Shown here: piece by piece, positions 45,374 through 56,513 of the stretch
Position numbering within the stretch: the stretch's first letter is position 1
How the letters are laid out: each line of letters begins with the position of its first letter
NCBI GenBank assembly: GCA_030760725.1
Contig: JASWHV010000008.1
Span: 48,928,057-48,992,056 of the forward strand
Direction: 5' to 3'
DNA: 64,000 nucleotides
Source: Neostapfia colusana
Taxonomy: Eukaryota; Streptophyta; Magnoliopsida; Poales; Poaceae
Program-made: the position numbers and the translations under genes
Notes under the pieces: model-generated
What the model was told of the DNA's origin: nothing
Database searches by the model: none
What the model saw: only the letters and a program-made list of their open reading frames with translations

Positions 45374-46463
45374 CTGCAAAAGCTTCAAACACAAGCAGTG
45401 AGCACGAATGCTCAGCAAGTCTGACCCGTCTCACCTAAACATAGAACTTCTACATGTGGGTAATGGGTTACATGAGGTAAAAATCAGTTGCAAGGACTCG
45501 CCTAATTAGTAGAACCTTACTTTCAAGTTTTAGCAGCAGGTTGTGGAGAACCTTACGCTAAGGCACATGAGAGAGCCGCAATCAAACAAGAAACGCATTT
45601 CTCTCATGTACTTTGCCCAAAGTTGAAAAGAACTTTAGTTAGCTCTAATCTACCGCATATCATTAACAATCAATGTCCAGCTTTCAATCAGCAACATTTT
45701 AACATGTAACTAGCCTGTTCTTTCTACGTCACGGTACAGTGAACAAGTGGTACTCACTGACCGCGAGGGACGGCGATTATAATCGATTTACACCTGCAGG
45801 GTTACCCGAACAACCCGTCACGTACAACCGTACTCGATGTTGCCTACAACAACCATCACGGACGCCGTACGCAACTACCTTTCACCCGTCAGCCAAATAT
45901 TGAACCAGTCCCATCGTCCTGAGCAAGAGGTCTCTGCACGCGCATCTCTGTGCCGCCAGCCGATTTACACCTCGAGCTCTCAACCTACCCTCTGAATGAC
46001 GGGCAATGCCTCAATACCCAGCTACCCGAGTTACATCAGTTTCCCGGTTCCCATATAGCTGGTAGGTCTTTGGTACTGTTCTAGCTTGTTCAACAGGCCC
46101 GCACACGGCTCGGTCCTCAATCGACACAAGCGGAGCTACCGCACACAGGCCCCAAAGTCCTGCTGCCCTTACTCTCCGCTTGGTATCATTTTCTTGCCAT
46201 GTGTTTCTTGTGCTATCACTACCCGAGTCGAGTGCCTCTAGCCTATGCTCGCGAGTAGTTCCAACTACTCGACTTGTACCGAATCCTACTCTATCCTAGC
46301 AATGCAGTAGCTAACGGGGTTTGCAATCCTAAACCCAACCCATGGTTCTCTTGGCTATGCAGTGGGGCTTCCAAACAAGACTCTAATGCACAGAATAAAG
46401 GAAACAAGTATGTGCTCAAAACAATAAAAATTTGTAAAAAGGTTAATGCAAACCGGAGCTTGC

Positions 46464-46544
46464 CTTGCTGCTCTTGGTCGTAGGCTAGCTGTTCCTCCGG
46501 AGTAACGAAGTCTAGGACTTCGGGTTCCTCCTCGACCTTAGCGA
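46464..46544 (-). other. Element F: acidic exon a (3' LTR)
   Basis: 81 bp as in B and C, between minus-strand ATGTAG and CAAG|GCAAGC. The peptide includes EEEPEVLDF as in B. Here an unspliced upstream ATG (46564-46566) also opens this frame. Partner copy 57922-58002. Confidence 0.55.
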
Positions 46545-47732
46545 CTACATGATAGAGGCAATACATGTATTAATTTAATGCATTCGTATTAGGTTTAAAG
46601 TTGTGAAGTCTATAACTTTTGCTAGACAGACCTAATGACTGTGAAACTTTTATCGTGGCTTGGTTACAACCTAAACAAAGAATTGGTCAAGTTTTATTTG
46701 CAGCAAAGCTCATTTGAGCCCTCCACAATTAATTATGTCCTTGACCTTAATTGGAACTCTTAGGGTGTTCTAGGAATTTTCATGAAGCAAACTATGACTT
46801 TATGAAAACTAGATTTTCAGAGGGTTCTAATGGAGTTGGTCTCACTTAATTTGGGAGTTCCTAACAAAGATATGAGCTAAACAATTTCAGAGAAAATTCT
46901 GAAAATGTTTCTGAACATTTACTAATTTCTCTGGAACAGTTTCACTAATCACACCATTAGGTGGATCAAATGAGCTCAAATGGATCTGAAATTTTTATGG
47001 TAGTTCAGGGATATTTTGGTGAACATCCCAGCAAAATTTCAGGATTTTCCTCCAAAGAATTCGCCAGTTTAAAATCCCTAACAGTTTAAACTTTGAGGAA
47101 TTAATTCTGGAGAATTAAGGGTTTTCATGAAGTGAAACTTGATTTGCTGAAAAGTTCCCAAAGGGCTGAATCCAGCAAAATTTGGTTCACTCAATTTGGA
47201 GCTTTCTAGCCAAAGTTATGAGGATTTGAAATTTGGAAGAATTCTGAAAATCGGGGAAAAAGTTTAAATTCTCGGGGGCTCGCGGGGACACGTGTCGAGC
47301 GCGGAGGTGCCCGGCACACCGGAGCTACCACACGTGTCGAGCGCGGAGGTGTCCGGCACACCGGATCTCACAGGGTATTGGCGCGCTAGTACAGCCGATC
47401 CCCGGCCACACCCGATCCCGATTTAAATGCTTTAGCCGCTGACACGTGGGCCAGCCGGCTTCGTCTTCCTCCCGCCGTTCTCTCGCGCCCGCGCCGCCAA
47501 CCTCGCCGGAGCAGACCCGGAGCTCGCCGGCTCGCCGCTGCCGGACCTCCCGTGGGCTGCAACTCGCCACCAGGGGGTTGTCGACGTCGAGGAACATGTC
47601 GGTGGTGTCAGGTCGGGCTGGGGGTGACCGGAAATAGCTCGGCGGCGTGCCACGACCTCGGTTGAGGTTCGGCATCGTCGACCGTGGTTTCTAAACCCGC
47701 CAACACCTCGAACAAACGGCCCTACAGCATCA

Positions 47733-47801
47733 GTGTACCTCTAGGAAGCTCGACAAGGTGTTAAAAGGGTCCAGGGATGGCGGCAAGTTGGTCGGCACCG
47801 T
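47733..47801 (-). other. Element F: conserved 69-bp LTR block
   Basis: Ends the 64-codon frame 47730-47924; T1, V2, Phe19 and Val22, ending E-V-H then TGA exactly as in B. Partner copy 59191-59259. Confidence 0.55.
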
Positions 47802-49178
47802 GTGACCGATCGTGCTCGCCATGACGGCCCTCGATCGAGCTCGGAATTCGTCACTCCTGGACAGTTTCATGCCACGGATGCAGAAAAGAACTTGATCGCC
47901 GGCTAGTCCAGCGTCTACGTGCAAGATTTGATGACCTCCGAAAGATCATAGAGGGAGAATTTAAAGAAACCGTACCGGAAGCTCGGGTTACGGTCGCCGG
48001 AGCAAAAACTAGAGATTCTCTGCGGATTCTTCACGGTTGGCTTTCAAACTTGGAGGAGAGCAGCACGGTGGTCGCGCGCTCCTGTTGCCTCTCTTGCTGG
48101 ACCATGTAAACACCTGTGGAACGCTGTCCACGGGTTCCTGACTCTCGGCTGAGGCTAGGTCGCCGCGGTGGCGATCGCTCTTGGGCAAAGGAGGTCGGAA
48201 CTCGGGGTTTCTGGTGTTGGGGAGGTGAAGTGCGATCTCAGGTGGTTGTCTAGCAGCTCAGGAACGAAGAAGGAGATTGTTTCGCTGGTTTTCCCGATTG
48301 AGCAGAGAGCTGCGGTGAGAAACAATGCCGCTGCTCGGGTTTGCCCGCGAGAAGATAAAGCCGGCCGACTCCTGCTCAGTGGAGGCGGTGCCGGTCGCAT
48401 GGGGGCGCGAGCAAGCCGCCCCGGGCGCCAGCGCGCGGAGGGGGAAGCAGCTGGTGGCGCCGGTAGCTGCTCGGTGGCACAGCCGACAGCTGCTCGGTGG
48501 AATTTCCCACCGAGACTCTGACTTTGGTTGCAAGTTTCTCCTTCTTCCCTCTATGACATGTGGGTCCCACCTGGGGTTTTAACCTCTGAAATTTACTCCT
48601 AATCACTGTAGTGAACAGTGAACCCATAATACCCCTGGTGATTCAGATTATTCACCCTTGAGCCATTCGAATTGAATAGGATTCGAATTGGGTTTGGTTT
48701 GAGTGAATTTCAGCACAAGTGCAGCTTTGAATTCAAATGAAGTTTGAATTTTTGCCCCCACTTAGCTCATGTCAAGATCAACTCCAAATGGAGTGAAAAT
48801 TGGTGTGTGGGCTCACAAAAATGTGCTGAGTAAGAATATGCCTCCCACTTTTAAATTCATGGGATAAACACAGTGTGAATTTGAATATGGTTTCAAACTG
48901 CCCTCTTCCTAATTATACCCAAAATGACCTCAAAAGGTTTTGAATTTGGGTGAAACTTGGCATGGACATCCTTAGCAAAGTGTAGGAGTTTTCATATGTC
49001 CAGCCCATCTATATCACATGTGGGAAATACCACTTTTGCAATATGTGAGTTTGTTCTCTAATGAGCATGTTGATAATTGTTACTTGCTCTTCATTTGTGT
49101 TCATCATCCTTCCTCACATGAGGTGTGTGGTGTGGTGATGAACACTGCAAATGTGTGTCAAAAACTGAGGCCCTTACA

Positions 49179-49213
49179 TTCCTCCCCCCTTAAAAGAATC
49201 TCGTCCCGAGATT
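49179..49213 (-). promoter_or_regulatory. Element F: polypurine tract and hairpin
   Basis: Plus strand CCTCCCCCCTT touches the LTR end at 49178; AATCTCG-TCC-CGAGATT lies at 49197-49213. Confidence 0.9.
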
Positions 49214-49247
49214 ATAAGGTGAAAATGAGAGAGAGGACGGTGGAAAA

Positions 49248-52200
49248 TTACCGGATATGCGACGTGAAAAATTCGGGGTAGTTAGTGCGAAGGAATTCTT
49301 CGCTTTCCCATGTCGCTTCGTCCATGGAGTGATTACTCCATAGAACCTTGTAGAACCACAACGTACGGTTGCGTGTGGTTCGGGCCTTTTCATCAATAAT
49401 CTGCACCGGTTCCTCCCGATAGGTGAGATCCGGTTGCAGTTCTTCAATATCCTCCAGCTGAACAGTAGTTGATAGCTTAAGACACTTCCTCAGCTGGGAA
49501 ATGTGAAAGACGTCGTGCGCACCGGAAAGTGCTTCTGGTAATTTCAGCCGGTATGCCACTGATCCACATCTTTCGGTAATCTGGAATGGACCGATGTATC
49601 GTGGTGCCAACTTTCCTCTCACCCCAAATCTGTTTACGCCCTTCATTGGAGACACCCGTATATATACGTGATCTCCAACTTCGAATTGTAATGGGCGCCT
49701 TCTCCGGTCCGCATATTGTTTCTGACGGGATTGAGCGGCTTTTAGGTTCGCTTGAATCAATCGAACCTTTTCTTCCGCATTGTTGACAAGGTCAACCCCG
49801 AAGGTAACCTTTTCGCCAGACTCACACCAATTCAGTGGTGTGCGGCATTTCCGCCCGTATAGCGCCTCGTAAGGTGCCATCTTGATGCTGGCTTGGTACC
49901 CATTATTGTACGAGAACTCGGCTAACGGCAAGTGATCATCCCAATTCTTGCCGTAGTTGATAGCGCAAGCTCGTAGCATGTCTTCTAAAATTTGATTTAC
50001 CTGCTCGGTTTGTCCATCTGTCTGCGGGTGGTATGCTGAACTACGGATCAGTTTCATCCCCAAGGCAGCGTGTAGCTGCTCCCAAAAACGGGACACAAAT
50101 AAAGTGCCCCGATCCGATATGATAGTACGGGGTACGCCGTACAAGCATAGGATCCGTGAGATGTACAGTTCAGCGTACTTCTTGGCGTTGTAGTTGGTGT
50201 TGACCGGGATGAAATGGGCAACTTTGGTGAGCCGGTCGGCGATCACCCACACAGAATCATGTTTCTGCAAGGTGGTGGGTAAACTGACGATGAAGTCCAT
50301 GCTCACGTCCTCCCACTTCCAGGCAGGAATGCCCAGTGGTTGCAGCAGTCCCGGTTTCCGCATATGATCTGCCTTCACCCTTCGACATGTATCACACTCG
50401 GACACGTATTTTGCAACCTCGCGCTTCATCCGTGTCCACCAAAACTTTCTTCTGAGCTCTTGATACATCTTGTTACTGCCGGGGTGAATAGAGAACTTTG
50501 ATAAGTGAGCCTCATCAAAGATCTTCTTCCGTAGTTCCGGGTTTCGGGGTACGACAATCCGGTCCTTGAACCATAGGACGCCGTCTCCGTCCTTCCGGAA
50601 ACATTTCAGCTCCCCACTGTCTACACGTCTCCGCAAATGTGACATGCCCTTGTCATTCTTCTGGGCTGCCGCTATCTCTTCACGGATGGTGGGGATCAAA
50701 GCTAAGTTGTAGAGAGCTCCGTGTGGAATCACATGTAGTGGTGGTTCGCTCTCTTCCAACGGTGTGATGGTCAGATTGTTGACGTGTGACTTGCGGCTCA
50801 GCGCATCTGCCACTATGTTTGCCTTGCCCGGATGATAATGGATCTCTATCTCGTAATCCTTTATCAGTTCTAACCATCTTCGTTGCCTCATGTTCAGCTC
50901 CTTCTGAGTGAATATGTACTTGAGGCTTTTTTGGTCGGTATATAAATGTACGAGGTTACCGAGTAGGTAGTGCCTCCACATATTTAGTGCAAGTACCACG
51001 GCAGCGAGTTCCAAGTCGTGAGTTGGATAATTTTGCTCATGGTTTCTAAGCTGCCGTGATCCATACGCGACCACTCTTCGGTCTTGCATCAGCACACATC
51101 CGAGCCCAATGCCGGATGCATCGCAGTACACATCGAACGGTTTTGTTGTGTCTGGCTGCGCCAAAACTGGTGCTGATGTCAGGTGCTTGACTAAAGCCTT
51201 GAATGCTGCTTCACATGCTGGACTCCAAACATATTTGGTTGCCTTCTTCAGCAGCTCTGTCATTGGCTTGGCAATCTTTGAGAAGTTCGGAATGAACCTC
51301 CGATAATATCCCGCGAGTCCGAGGAAACTCCGTACCTCGTGAACAGTTCTCGGGGATTTCCAATTCAGCACTTGAGTGATCTTGCTCGGGTCCACAGCGA
51401 TACCCTCCGCTGAGATGATATGCCCGAGGAAAGGCACTTGCGATATCCGAAACTCGCATTTGCTGAATTTTGCGTGTAACTTGTGATCCCGCAGCCGTTG
51501 CAAGACTATACGCAGATGTTTCTTGTGATCTTCCTCCGACTTGGAATATACCAGAATGTCGTCGATGAAGACCACGACAAACTTGTCCAGCTCCGGCATG
51601 AATACCGAGTTCATTAAGTACATGAAGTGAGCTGGAGCATTGGTGAGGCCAAAGGACATGACCAGGTACTCATAAAGTCCGTACCTCGTCGAGAAAGCTG
51701 TCTTCGGAATGTCCTCAGCCCTTATCTTAATCTGATGGTACCCGGATCTTAAGTCCATTTTGGAAAAGATCTTTGCTTCGACCAACTGATCAAACAACAT
51801 GTCGATCCGTGGCAACAGGTACTTGTTCTTGATGGTTACGGCATTTAATGGACGATAGTCCACGCAAAGCCGCAACGTCGCATCCTTCTTCTTGACAAAT
51901 AATGTCGAACAGCCCCATGGTGAGGAGCTTGGCCTAATAAAACCTTTCTCCAGAAGGTCCGTGAGCTGAGTCTTCAGTTCAGCCAACTCCTTGGGTGCCA
52001 TCTTGTACGGCCTTCGGGATATTGGCATGGTTCCCGGTGCAAGTTCAATCTTGAACTCCACCTCTCTATCGGGTGGCATCCCCGGCAAATCATCCGGGAA
52101 TACATCAGGGAACTCTCGGACTACTGGAATATCTTCCAATCTGATAGTTGTGGCTTGATAAACACTTGGAAGTTTTATTTCTGGACTGTCCAGAAATAAT

Positions 52201-53798
52201 GAGTGAGAACCGTGCACCTCTGAGTTTAAGTGCACGACTCGAAGGACGGTGTCTAAAACAGCGCCGTGGCGGGTTAACCACGACATCCCTAGGATGACAT
52301 CGACCTTCTGTCCCTCTAAGATAATGAGAGACGTGGGGTACACTCTACCCGCCAAGCATAATGGTGCTTTGGAGACCATTACGCTTGCTGAAATCTTCCC
52401 ACCCGGTGAACAAATTAAATATGGACTATCGGTGGGTAGTATTGGCAAACTGTGTTTAGCAATGAAAGCTTGGCTAATAAAATTATGCGTGGCGCCTGAA
52501 TCAAACAGTACTATAGCGGGATGCTGGTGGAGTTGGAACATACCCGCAAGGATTGGCTTGCCCTCCGGCACGTCCTCAATGGCAAGTTGGTGGACAGTGC
52601 CGGGCTTAGGGTTTGCCCGCCGCGCATTAGTAGGGTTCTGGGGTTGATTCCTCCCCGGAAACTGTGGTGCCACTCCGCCGCCTTGCCTCTCTGGGCAACT
52701 GCTTGGGAAGTGTCCTGGATGACCACACTTGTAACATGTGGCCTCTGCTGGTGGAGTGCTCGGTGGACGAAAGCCCGGCATGCGTTGCTGAGGTGCAAAC
52801 GCACGCGGCATCACCTGCTGCTGCTGTTGTGGTTGCGGTGGTACTGGCAGTGCCGGCCTGAATGCCGGTGAAGAGTACGGCCGACTGCGGAACGGCATCG
52901 ACCGCTGTGGTGGCTGCCAGCGTGAACCTGATGGTGGGCGATTCACCATCCGAAACTTCTGAGAAGGACCGCCTCCTTCTCCGCTACTCTGCGGTGCGCT
53001 TCGCTTTAGCTCTGCCGCCGCCAACTCCTTGCCGGAGTCCTCCTGAACAATCGCAGCATCAATGATGTCGTTGAGGCTGCCGCGATTGAACATCGCCAAC
53101 TTGTCCTTCAGGAGCGGGTTAAGCCCCTGGTAAAAGTGGTCCCGCCGCTTCTCGTCCATATCTGCGTGATACGACGCGTAGAGCGCGAGATCGTTGAACG
53201 CTCTGGAGTATTCCAGCGCGTTCCGGCTCCCTTGCTGCAGGTGTAAGAACTCCTGCGTCTTCCTCTTCATCAGACCTGGCGGTATATGATAGACCCTGAA
53301 GGCCGTCCGGAACTCCGTCCAGGTCATCACTCGGTCGGTGGGCTGTGAAGCACAGAAGTTGGCCCACCATGCGCTCGCGGATCCTTGGAGCTGCTGGACC
53401 GCGAACTGAGTCTTGCACTGCTCGCTTATTTGGAGCAGCCCGAACTTCATCTCTATGGCGCGGAGCCAGTTGTCCGCGTCAAGTGGTTCATCCGCCCTTG
53501 AGAATACCGGGGGATGAGTTGCCAGGAAGTCGGAGTAGGAGCTCTGTTGACGCTCCTCACGGTCTTGACGTCTCTCTGGGCGAGACGTATTAGCAATAAG
53601 CGTTTGCAGCAACTCCGTGTGCTGCTGATGTGAGCCCGCCATTGCCGCGACGATGTCGGCCAATGTAACCGTTGGCAGTGGCGGTGGCGGTGTTTGCTGT
53701 TGCTGCTGCTGTCCCGAGGAGTCCTCGGGAGGTGGTTGGGAGGTCTCTCCCCCTTGACTGGTACCCCCAACGTCAGGGTTGGCACGAGTACGCGTCAT
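49248..53798 (-). CDS. Element F: gag-pol polyprotein, open
   Basis: 1516 residues from MTRTRANP (ATG at 53796-53798, after minus-strand TTGAATTTCAG and one A). Same domain order as B: shorter polyQ run, gag, zinc knuckle CYKCGHPGHFPSSC, protease DSGATHNF, RT FIDDILVYSK, RNase H, integrase, chromodomain-like tail. No stop or frameshift. Some conserved positions differ from B and E: CEFW to CEFR after RT, TDHKSL to TDQKSL in RNase H, LALKMW to LALNMW, and QTERVNQ to QTEQVNQ beside the integrase Glu. The catalytic acids remain. Whether the enzyme set still works is uncertain. Confidence 0.94.
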   Translation of the reverse strand: MTRTRANPDVGGTSQGGETSQPPPEDSSGQQQQQQTPPPPLPTVTLADIVAAMAGSHQQHTELLQTLIANTSRPERRQDREERQQSSYSDFLATHPPVFSRADEPLDADNWLRAIEMKFGLLQISEQCKTQFAVQQLQGSASAWWANFCASQPTDRVMTWTEFRTAFRVYHIPPGLMKRKTQEFLHLQQGSRNALEYSRAFNDLALYASYHADMDEKRRDHFYQGLNPLLKDKLAMFNRGSLNDIIDAAIVQEDSGKELAAAELKRSAPQSSGEGGGPSQKFRMVNRPPSGSRWQPPQRSMPFRSRPYSSPAFRPALPVPPQPQQQQQVMPRAFAPQQRMPGFRPPSTPPAEATCYKCGHPGHFPSSCPERQGGGVAPQFPGRNQPQNPTNARRANPKPGTVHQLAIEDVPEGKPILAGMFQLHQHPAIVLFDSGATHNFISQAFIAKHSLPILPTDSPYLICSPGGKISASVMVSKAPLCLAGRVYPTSLIILEGQKVDVILGMSWLTRHGAVLDTVLRVVHLNSEVHGSHSLFLDSPEIKLPSVYQATTIRLEDIPVVREFPDVFPDDLPGMPPDREVEFKIELAPGTMPISRRPYKMAPKELAELKTQLTDLLEKGFIRPSSSPWGCSTLFVKKKDATLRLCVDYRPLNAVTIKNKYLLPRIDMLFDQLVEAKIFSKMDLRSGYHQIKIRAEDIPKTAFSTRYGLYEYLVMSFGLTNAPAHFMYLMNSVFMPELDKFVVVFIDDILVYSKSEEDHKKHLRIVLQRLRDHKLHAKFSKCEFRISQVPFLGHIISAEGIAVDPSKITQVLNWKSPRTVHEVRSFLGLAGYYRRFIPNFSKIAKPMTELLKKATKYVWSPACEAAFKALVKHLTSAPVLAQPDTTKPFDVYCDASGIGLGCVLMQDRRVVAYGSRQLRNHEQNYPTHDLELAAVVLALNMWRHYLLGNLVHLYTDQKSLKYIFTQKELNMRQRRWLELIKDYEIEIHYHPGKANIVADALSRKSHVNNLTITPLEESEPPLHVIPHGALYNLALIPTIREEIAAAQKNDKGMSHLRRRVDSGELKCFRKDGDGVLWFKDRIVVPRNPELRKKIFDEAHLSKFSIHPGSNKMYQELRRKFWWTRMKREVAKYVSECDTCRRVKADHMRKPGLLQPLGIPAWKWEDVSMDFIVSLPTTLQKHDSVWVIADRLTKVAHFIPVNTNYNAKKYAELYISRILCLYGVPRTIISDRGTLFVSRFWEQLHAALGMKLIRSSAYHPQTDGQTEQVNQILEDMLRACAINYGKNWDDHLPLAEFSYNNGYQASIKMAPYEALYGRKCRTPLNWCESGEKVTFGVDLVNNAEEKVRLIQANLKAAQSRQKQYADRRRRPLQFEVGDHVYIRVSPMKGVNRFGVRGKLAPRYIGPFQITERCGSVAYRLKLPEALSGAHDVFHISQLRKCLKLSTTVQLEDIEELQPDLTYREEPVQIIDEKARTTRNRTLWFYKVLWSNHSMDEATWESEEFLRTNYPEFFTSHIR

Positions 53799-54070
53799 TC
53801 TGAAATTCAAAACAGCAGCAATTAGCACATGTCTTACTTAAAATTCCATAAGCAACAGTAGGTATTGAAGTGACACATGATTAATTTGCACAACATTCAC
53901 ATATATTGATAAAGCATAAACTTTATACAAGATACATTATTCTCGGATTTCCGAGAAGTCGTGCTCATGTCGTCACTACCTATACATACGCTACTGTCTA
54001 CACGACATGTCACCGATTACAAAAGTTGGGTTACGCTACCCTGGCTGCCCTACTTGGCAACCGTAACCTT

Positions 54071-55015
54071 CTACTCGGAGTAGAACTCGACCTCCTGTGG
54101 GTCGTCCTCCTCCGGTACCTCTGCTGGTGGCTCTGGATCTACCACCTCTTCTCCCATTCCGGGTTCTCCCATGGCTGGAAGACCCAAGACCACCGGTATG
54201 CCTAACAACGGGGGCACGAGGTCCTGCAAAGCATGCACCTCGTCCATAGCTTGGTTATAGTCCTCTTCCCAGCCTTGTCCTTTCTCAATAGCGTCGTCCC
54301 GCTCTTGAGCAAGGTCCTCATTCTGCTGGGTTAGGGTCTGCACCAGCTCGTGCAACGCCGCGATGTCAACACGGCTCTTCTTCTTTGCCTTCTTCAGACG
54401 ACGCAACTGATTGTGTTGTTCATTCAGTCGCTTGATCGTCGGAAGGAGCACATTGCGGAGTGCGCTGTGAGCACTCTCAAAATGATCTCCAAGGCTTGTG
54501 CTCTCCTTGAGCTTTGTGGCGATATGCTCCGTATGAACAGCCTGACTGTCCATCACGGCATTTCCCGCCCTCATCTGGAGGCTGAGGTTTGCCTCCGCAG
54601 GATTGTACCTTGGGCAACTTGGGTCCGTTGCCTCCAGGTACCTTTCTTCCCACACATGCTGAACTCGTCCCTCCACCGGAACGAGTGCGTATGGAGTGCC
54701 CTCCATAGCCTGCACGTGTAGTTGGCAGAAACGTGACATAGTGTCACGGGCTGCCACTTGCCACATCCCCTCTGGTTGTCTTCCTCACACCGTGACGGTG
54801 AACGGCACCCAACCGGGTGGCGTAGGTCCTGCAGGAACCTCGACATGGATCATCCACGTCTTGTTCCCCTCTTCGCCTTCTTCCTTGGCGAAGTATTGCG
54901 GCATCTGGTTGTACCCGAAATATTGGAGCATTTGCCACAATGCTTCCGGGTAGCCGTTACGGTGAGAACAGTGGGACATCACCCACCCGTTCTCCAATTG
55001 CTTATCTGCTGTCAT
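54071..55015 (-). pseudogene. Element F: aORF with one in-frame TGA
   Basis: Same 314-codon length as in B, starting at ATG 55013-55015 directly after minus-strand TTTTTACAG. An A-to-T change makes TGA at plus 54785-54787 (codon ~77), ahead of the WQVAARDTMSRFCQLHV motif. The remaining 231 codons from 54766 stay open and include the coiled coil and acidic tail. Either it is inactive, or a shorter product starts at the internal Met. Confidence 0.88.
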
Positions 55016-56494
55016 CTGTAAAAATATATTTGAGAAATGTCAAATATTTATTTAAACAGTAAACCGCTGAGTTATAACATAAAACATGTCATTGAACCCA
55101 TAAAATTTGGAAACATAGTTCAAATTTTAAACAAATTTGACTGCTGATCTGCTGTTCCCATGACAGCCCTGACCAGTTTCCATTTCAACCTGATGTAGGC
55201 CATGTTAAAGCAAAACCAATTCTGGAGCTCAACATCAAAGTTAAAGCTAACTTCAATAGCTTTCCAGAAAGTGTTTGCTTGGCCTAAGATCTGTCCTGGT
55301 TCAAAAGTTATGAGATGTCAAAGTTAACAGAATTTCTGGAAACAATTGGACAGCACCTCCCTGCCTTAGGTACTGATTTGATCCAAGAATCCCAGTTACT
55401 TCTGTTCCTAATCTGACAAAACTTTCTGTTACAAAGTTGTAAACTATCTCATAAGCTTTCCAGAACTACCTCATTTTCTATTTTTTTGGATTTTTATGCA
55501 GGAAGTTATGCTTAATTTACAGAGAGTCAACAGAGAGTCTTTGCTCTGCCCTGTTTTCTGGACAGTTTCAACTCTACTGCATTTTTCGATTGGTTAAGGG
55601 ATGAAACACCTCTGGACCTCAACATAAGAGTTGTAAAGCTCTTCCAACGCTTTCCAGAAATGTATCATATAACCCCAACCTCGAAAGAACTCAACCTCTA
55701 ACCTCTGATTAACTTCAGCCTTGATTCAGCTGAAAACAGAGTGCTCTGTCCTTAGCAACCTATAAGTTGAAAACTTGTTAACTTTGAATATCTTGTTCAA
55801 GGGCAGGAGTTACATCAAGTTTTACTACTTTGGATCAAAACTTTCAAGTTTTATATGAATTTGTCATTTAATTGGGTGTGACGTCGATGCGTCACCAGAT
55901 TATGTCGGTACTACGTCCTCACAAAGAAAAACCTATACCGGACTTAGCCGGCTTCGTTAGTTCAGTGGCACTACTCGTCACTCGCACACGGATGCTACAC
56001 GTCTACCATTTCATGGTCAGGCTACCTGTAGAAACTCAAACAATCATCAGACTCGGCTGCACACCGAGCCCGGAATCCATACAGTTAGTACACCCGACCG
56101 TCATCACTCGCCCGGATGTTCTCAAGCCAAACACGCCTTGAGTTACGTGTTCACGTTTCAGACCACATGACGGGGTCTCCCAAGTTGCACCACGCACGCC
56201 AGGGACAGACGTTGCTCGAATGCCCCAAACGACATGAAGAGTCATAGAGGATATCAAAGCGGGTCGGGTTACCTGCCACCCGTGGGGCTCCACCCTTCAG
56301 CTTGTGCGCACTGGTGGACAGCGCTTACGTGCACCCCCCAAGATATGAACGTCCCGAGATGCACGATTTTTCTGACATAACAAATAGGTTAATATGCCAC
56401 TTTCTATATGCTAATAACATCCTTATACGGTCTACTAACTCGTTCCTCACTGGATTTTTGAAAAAGAAGACCTTTGTACTGTGTTAAACCTCAA
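55016..56494 (-). other. Element F: leader, including the conserved post-primer block
   Basis: Counterpart of 15960-17440 of B. The conserved block lies about 56035-56395; the rest is A/T-rich and non-coding. Confidence 0.7.
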
Positions 56495-56510
56495 GCGAGC
56501 TCTGATACCA
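56495..56510 (-). promoter_or_regulatory. Element F: primer binding site, initiator-Met tRNA
   Basis: Minus strand TGGTATCAGAGCTCGC, three bases from the LTR end at 56514. Confidence 0.93.
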
Positions 56511-56513
56511 CGC

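Larger units (their letters stand above)
45056..49178 (-). repeat. Element F: 3' LTR
   Basis: Minus strand TGTAAGGGCC to GTCA. Exon b 45285-45373, exon a 46464-46544, hairpin 46252-46271, 69-bp block 47733-47801, leader hairpin CTCGGTGG/CCACCGAG 48493-48514, TCP-like site 48560-48570, AATAAA as plus TTTATT at 45159-45164. The GC-rich leader (~47270-48550) hardly aligns to B, although the flanking parts do at about 90% or more. Confidence 0.94.
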
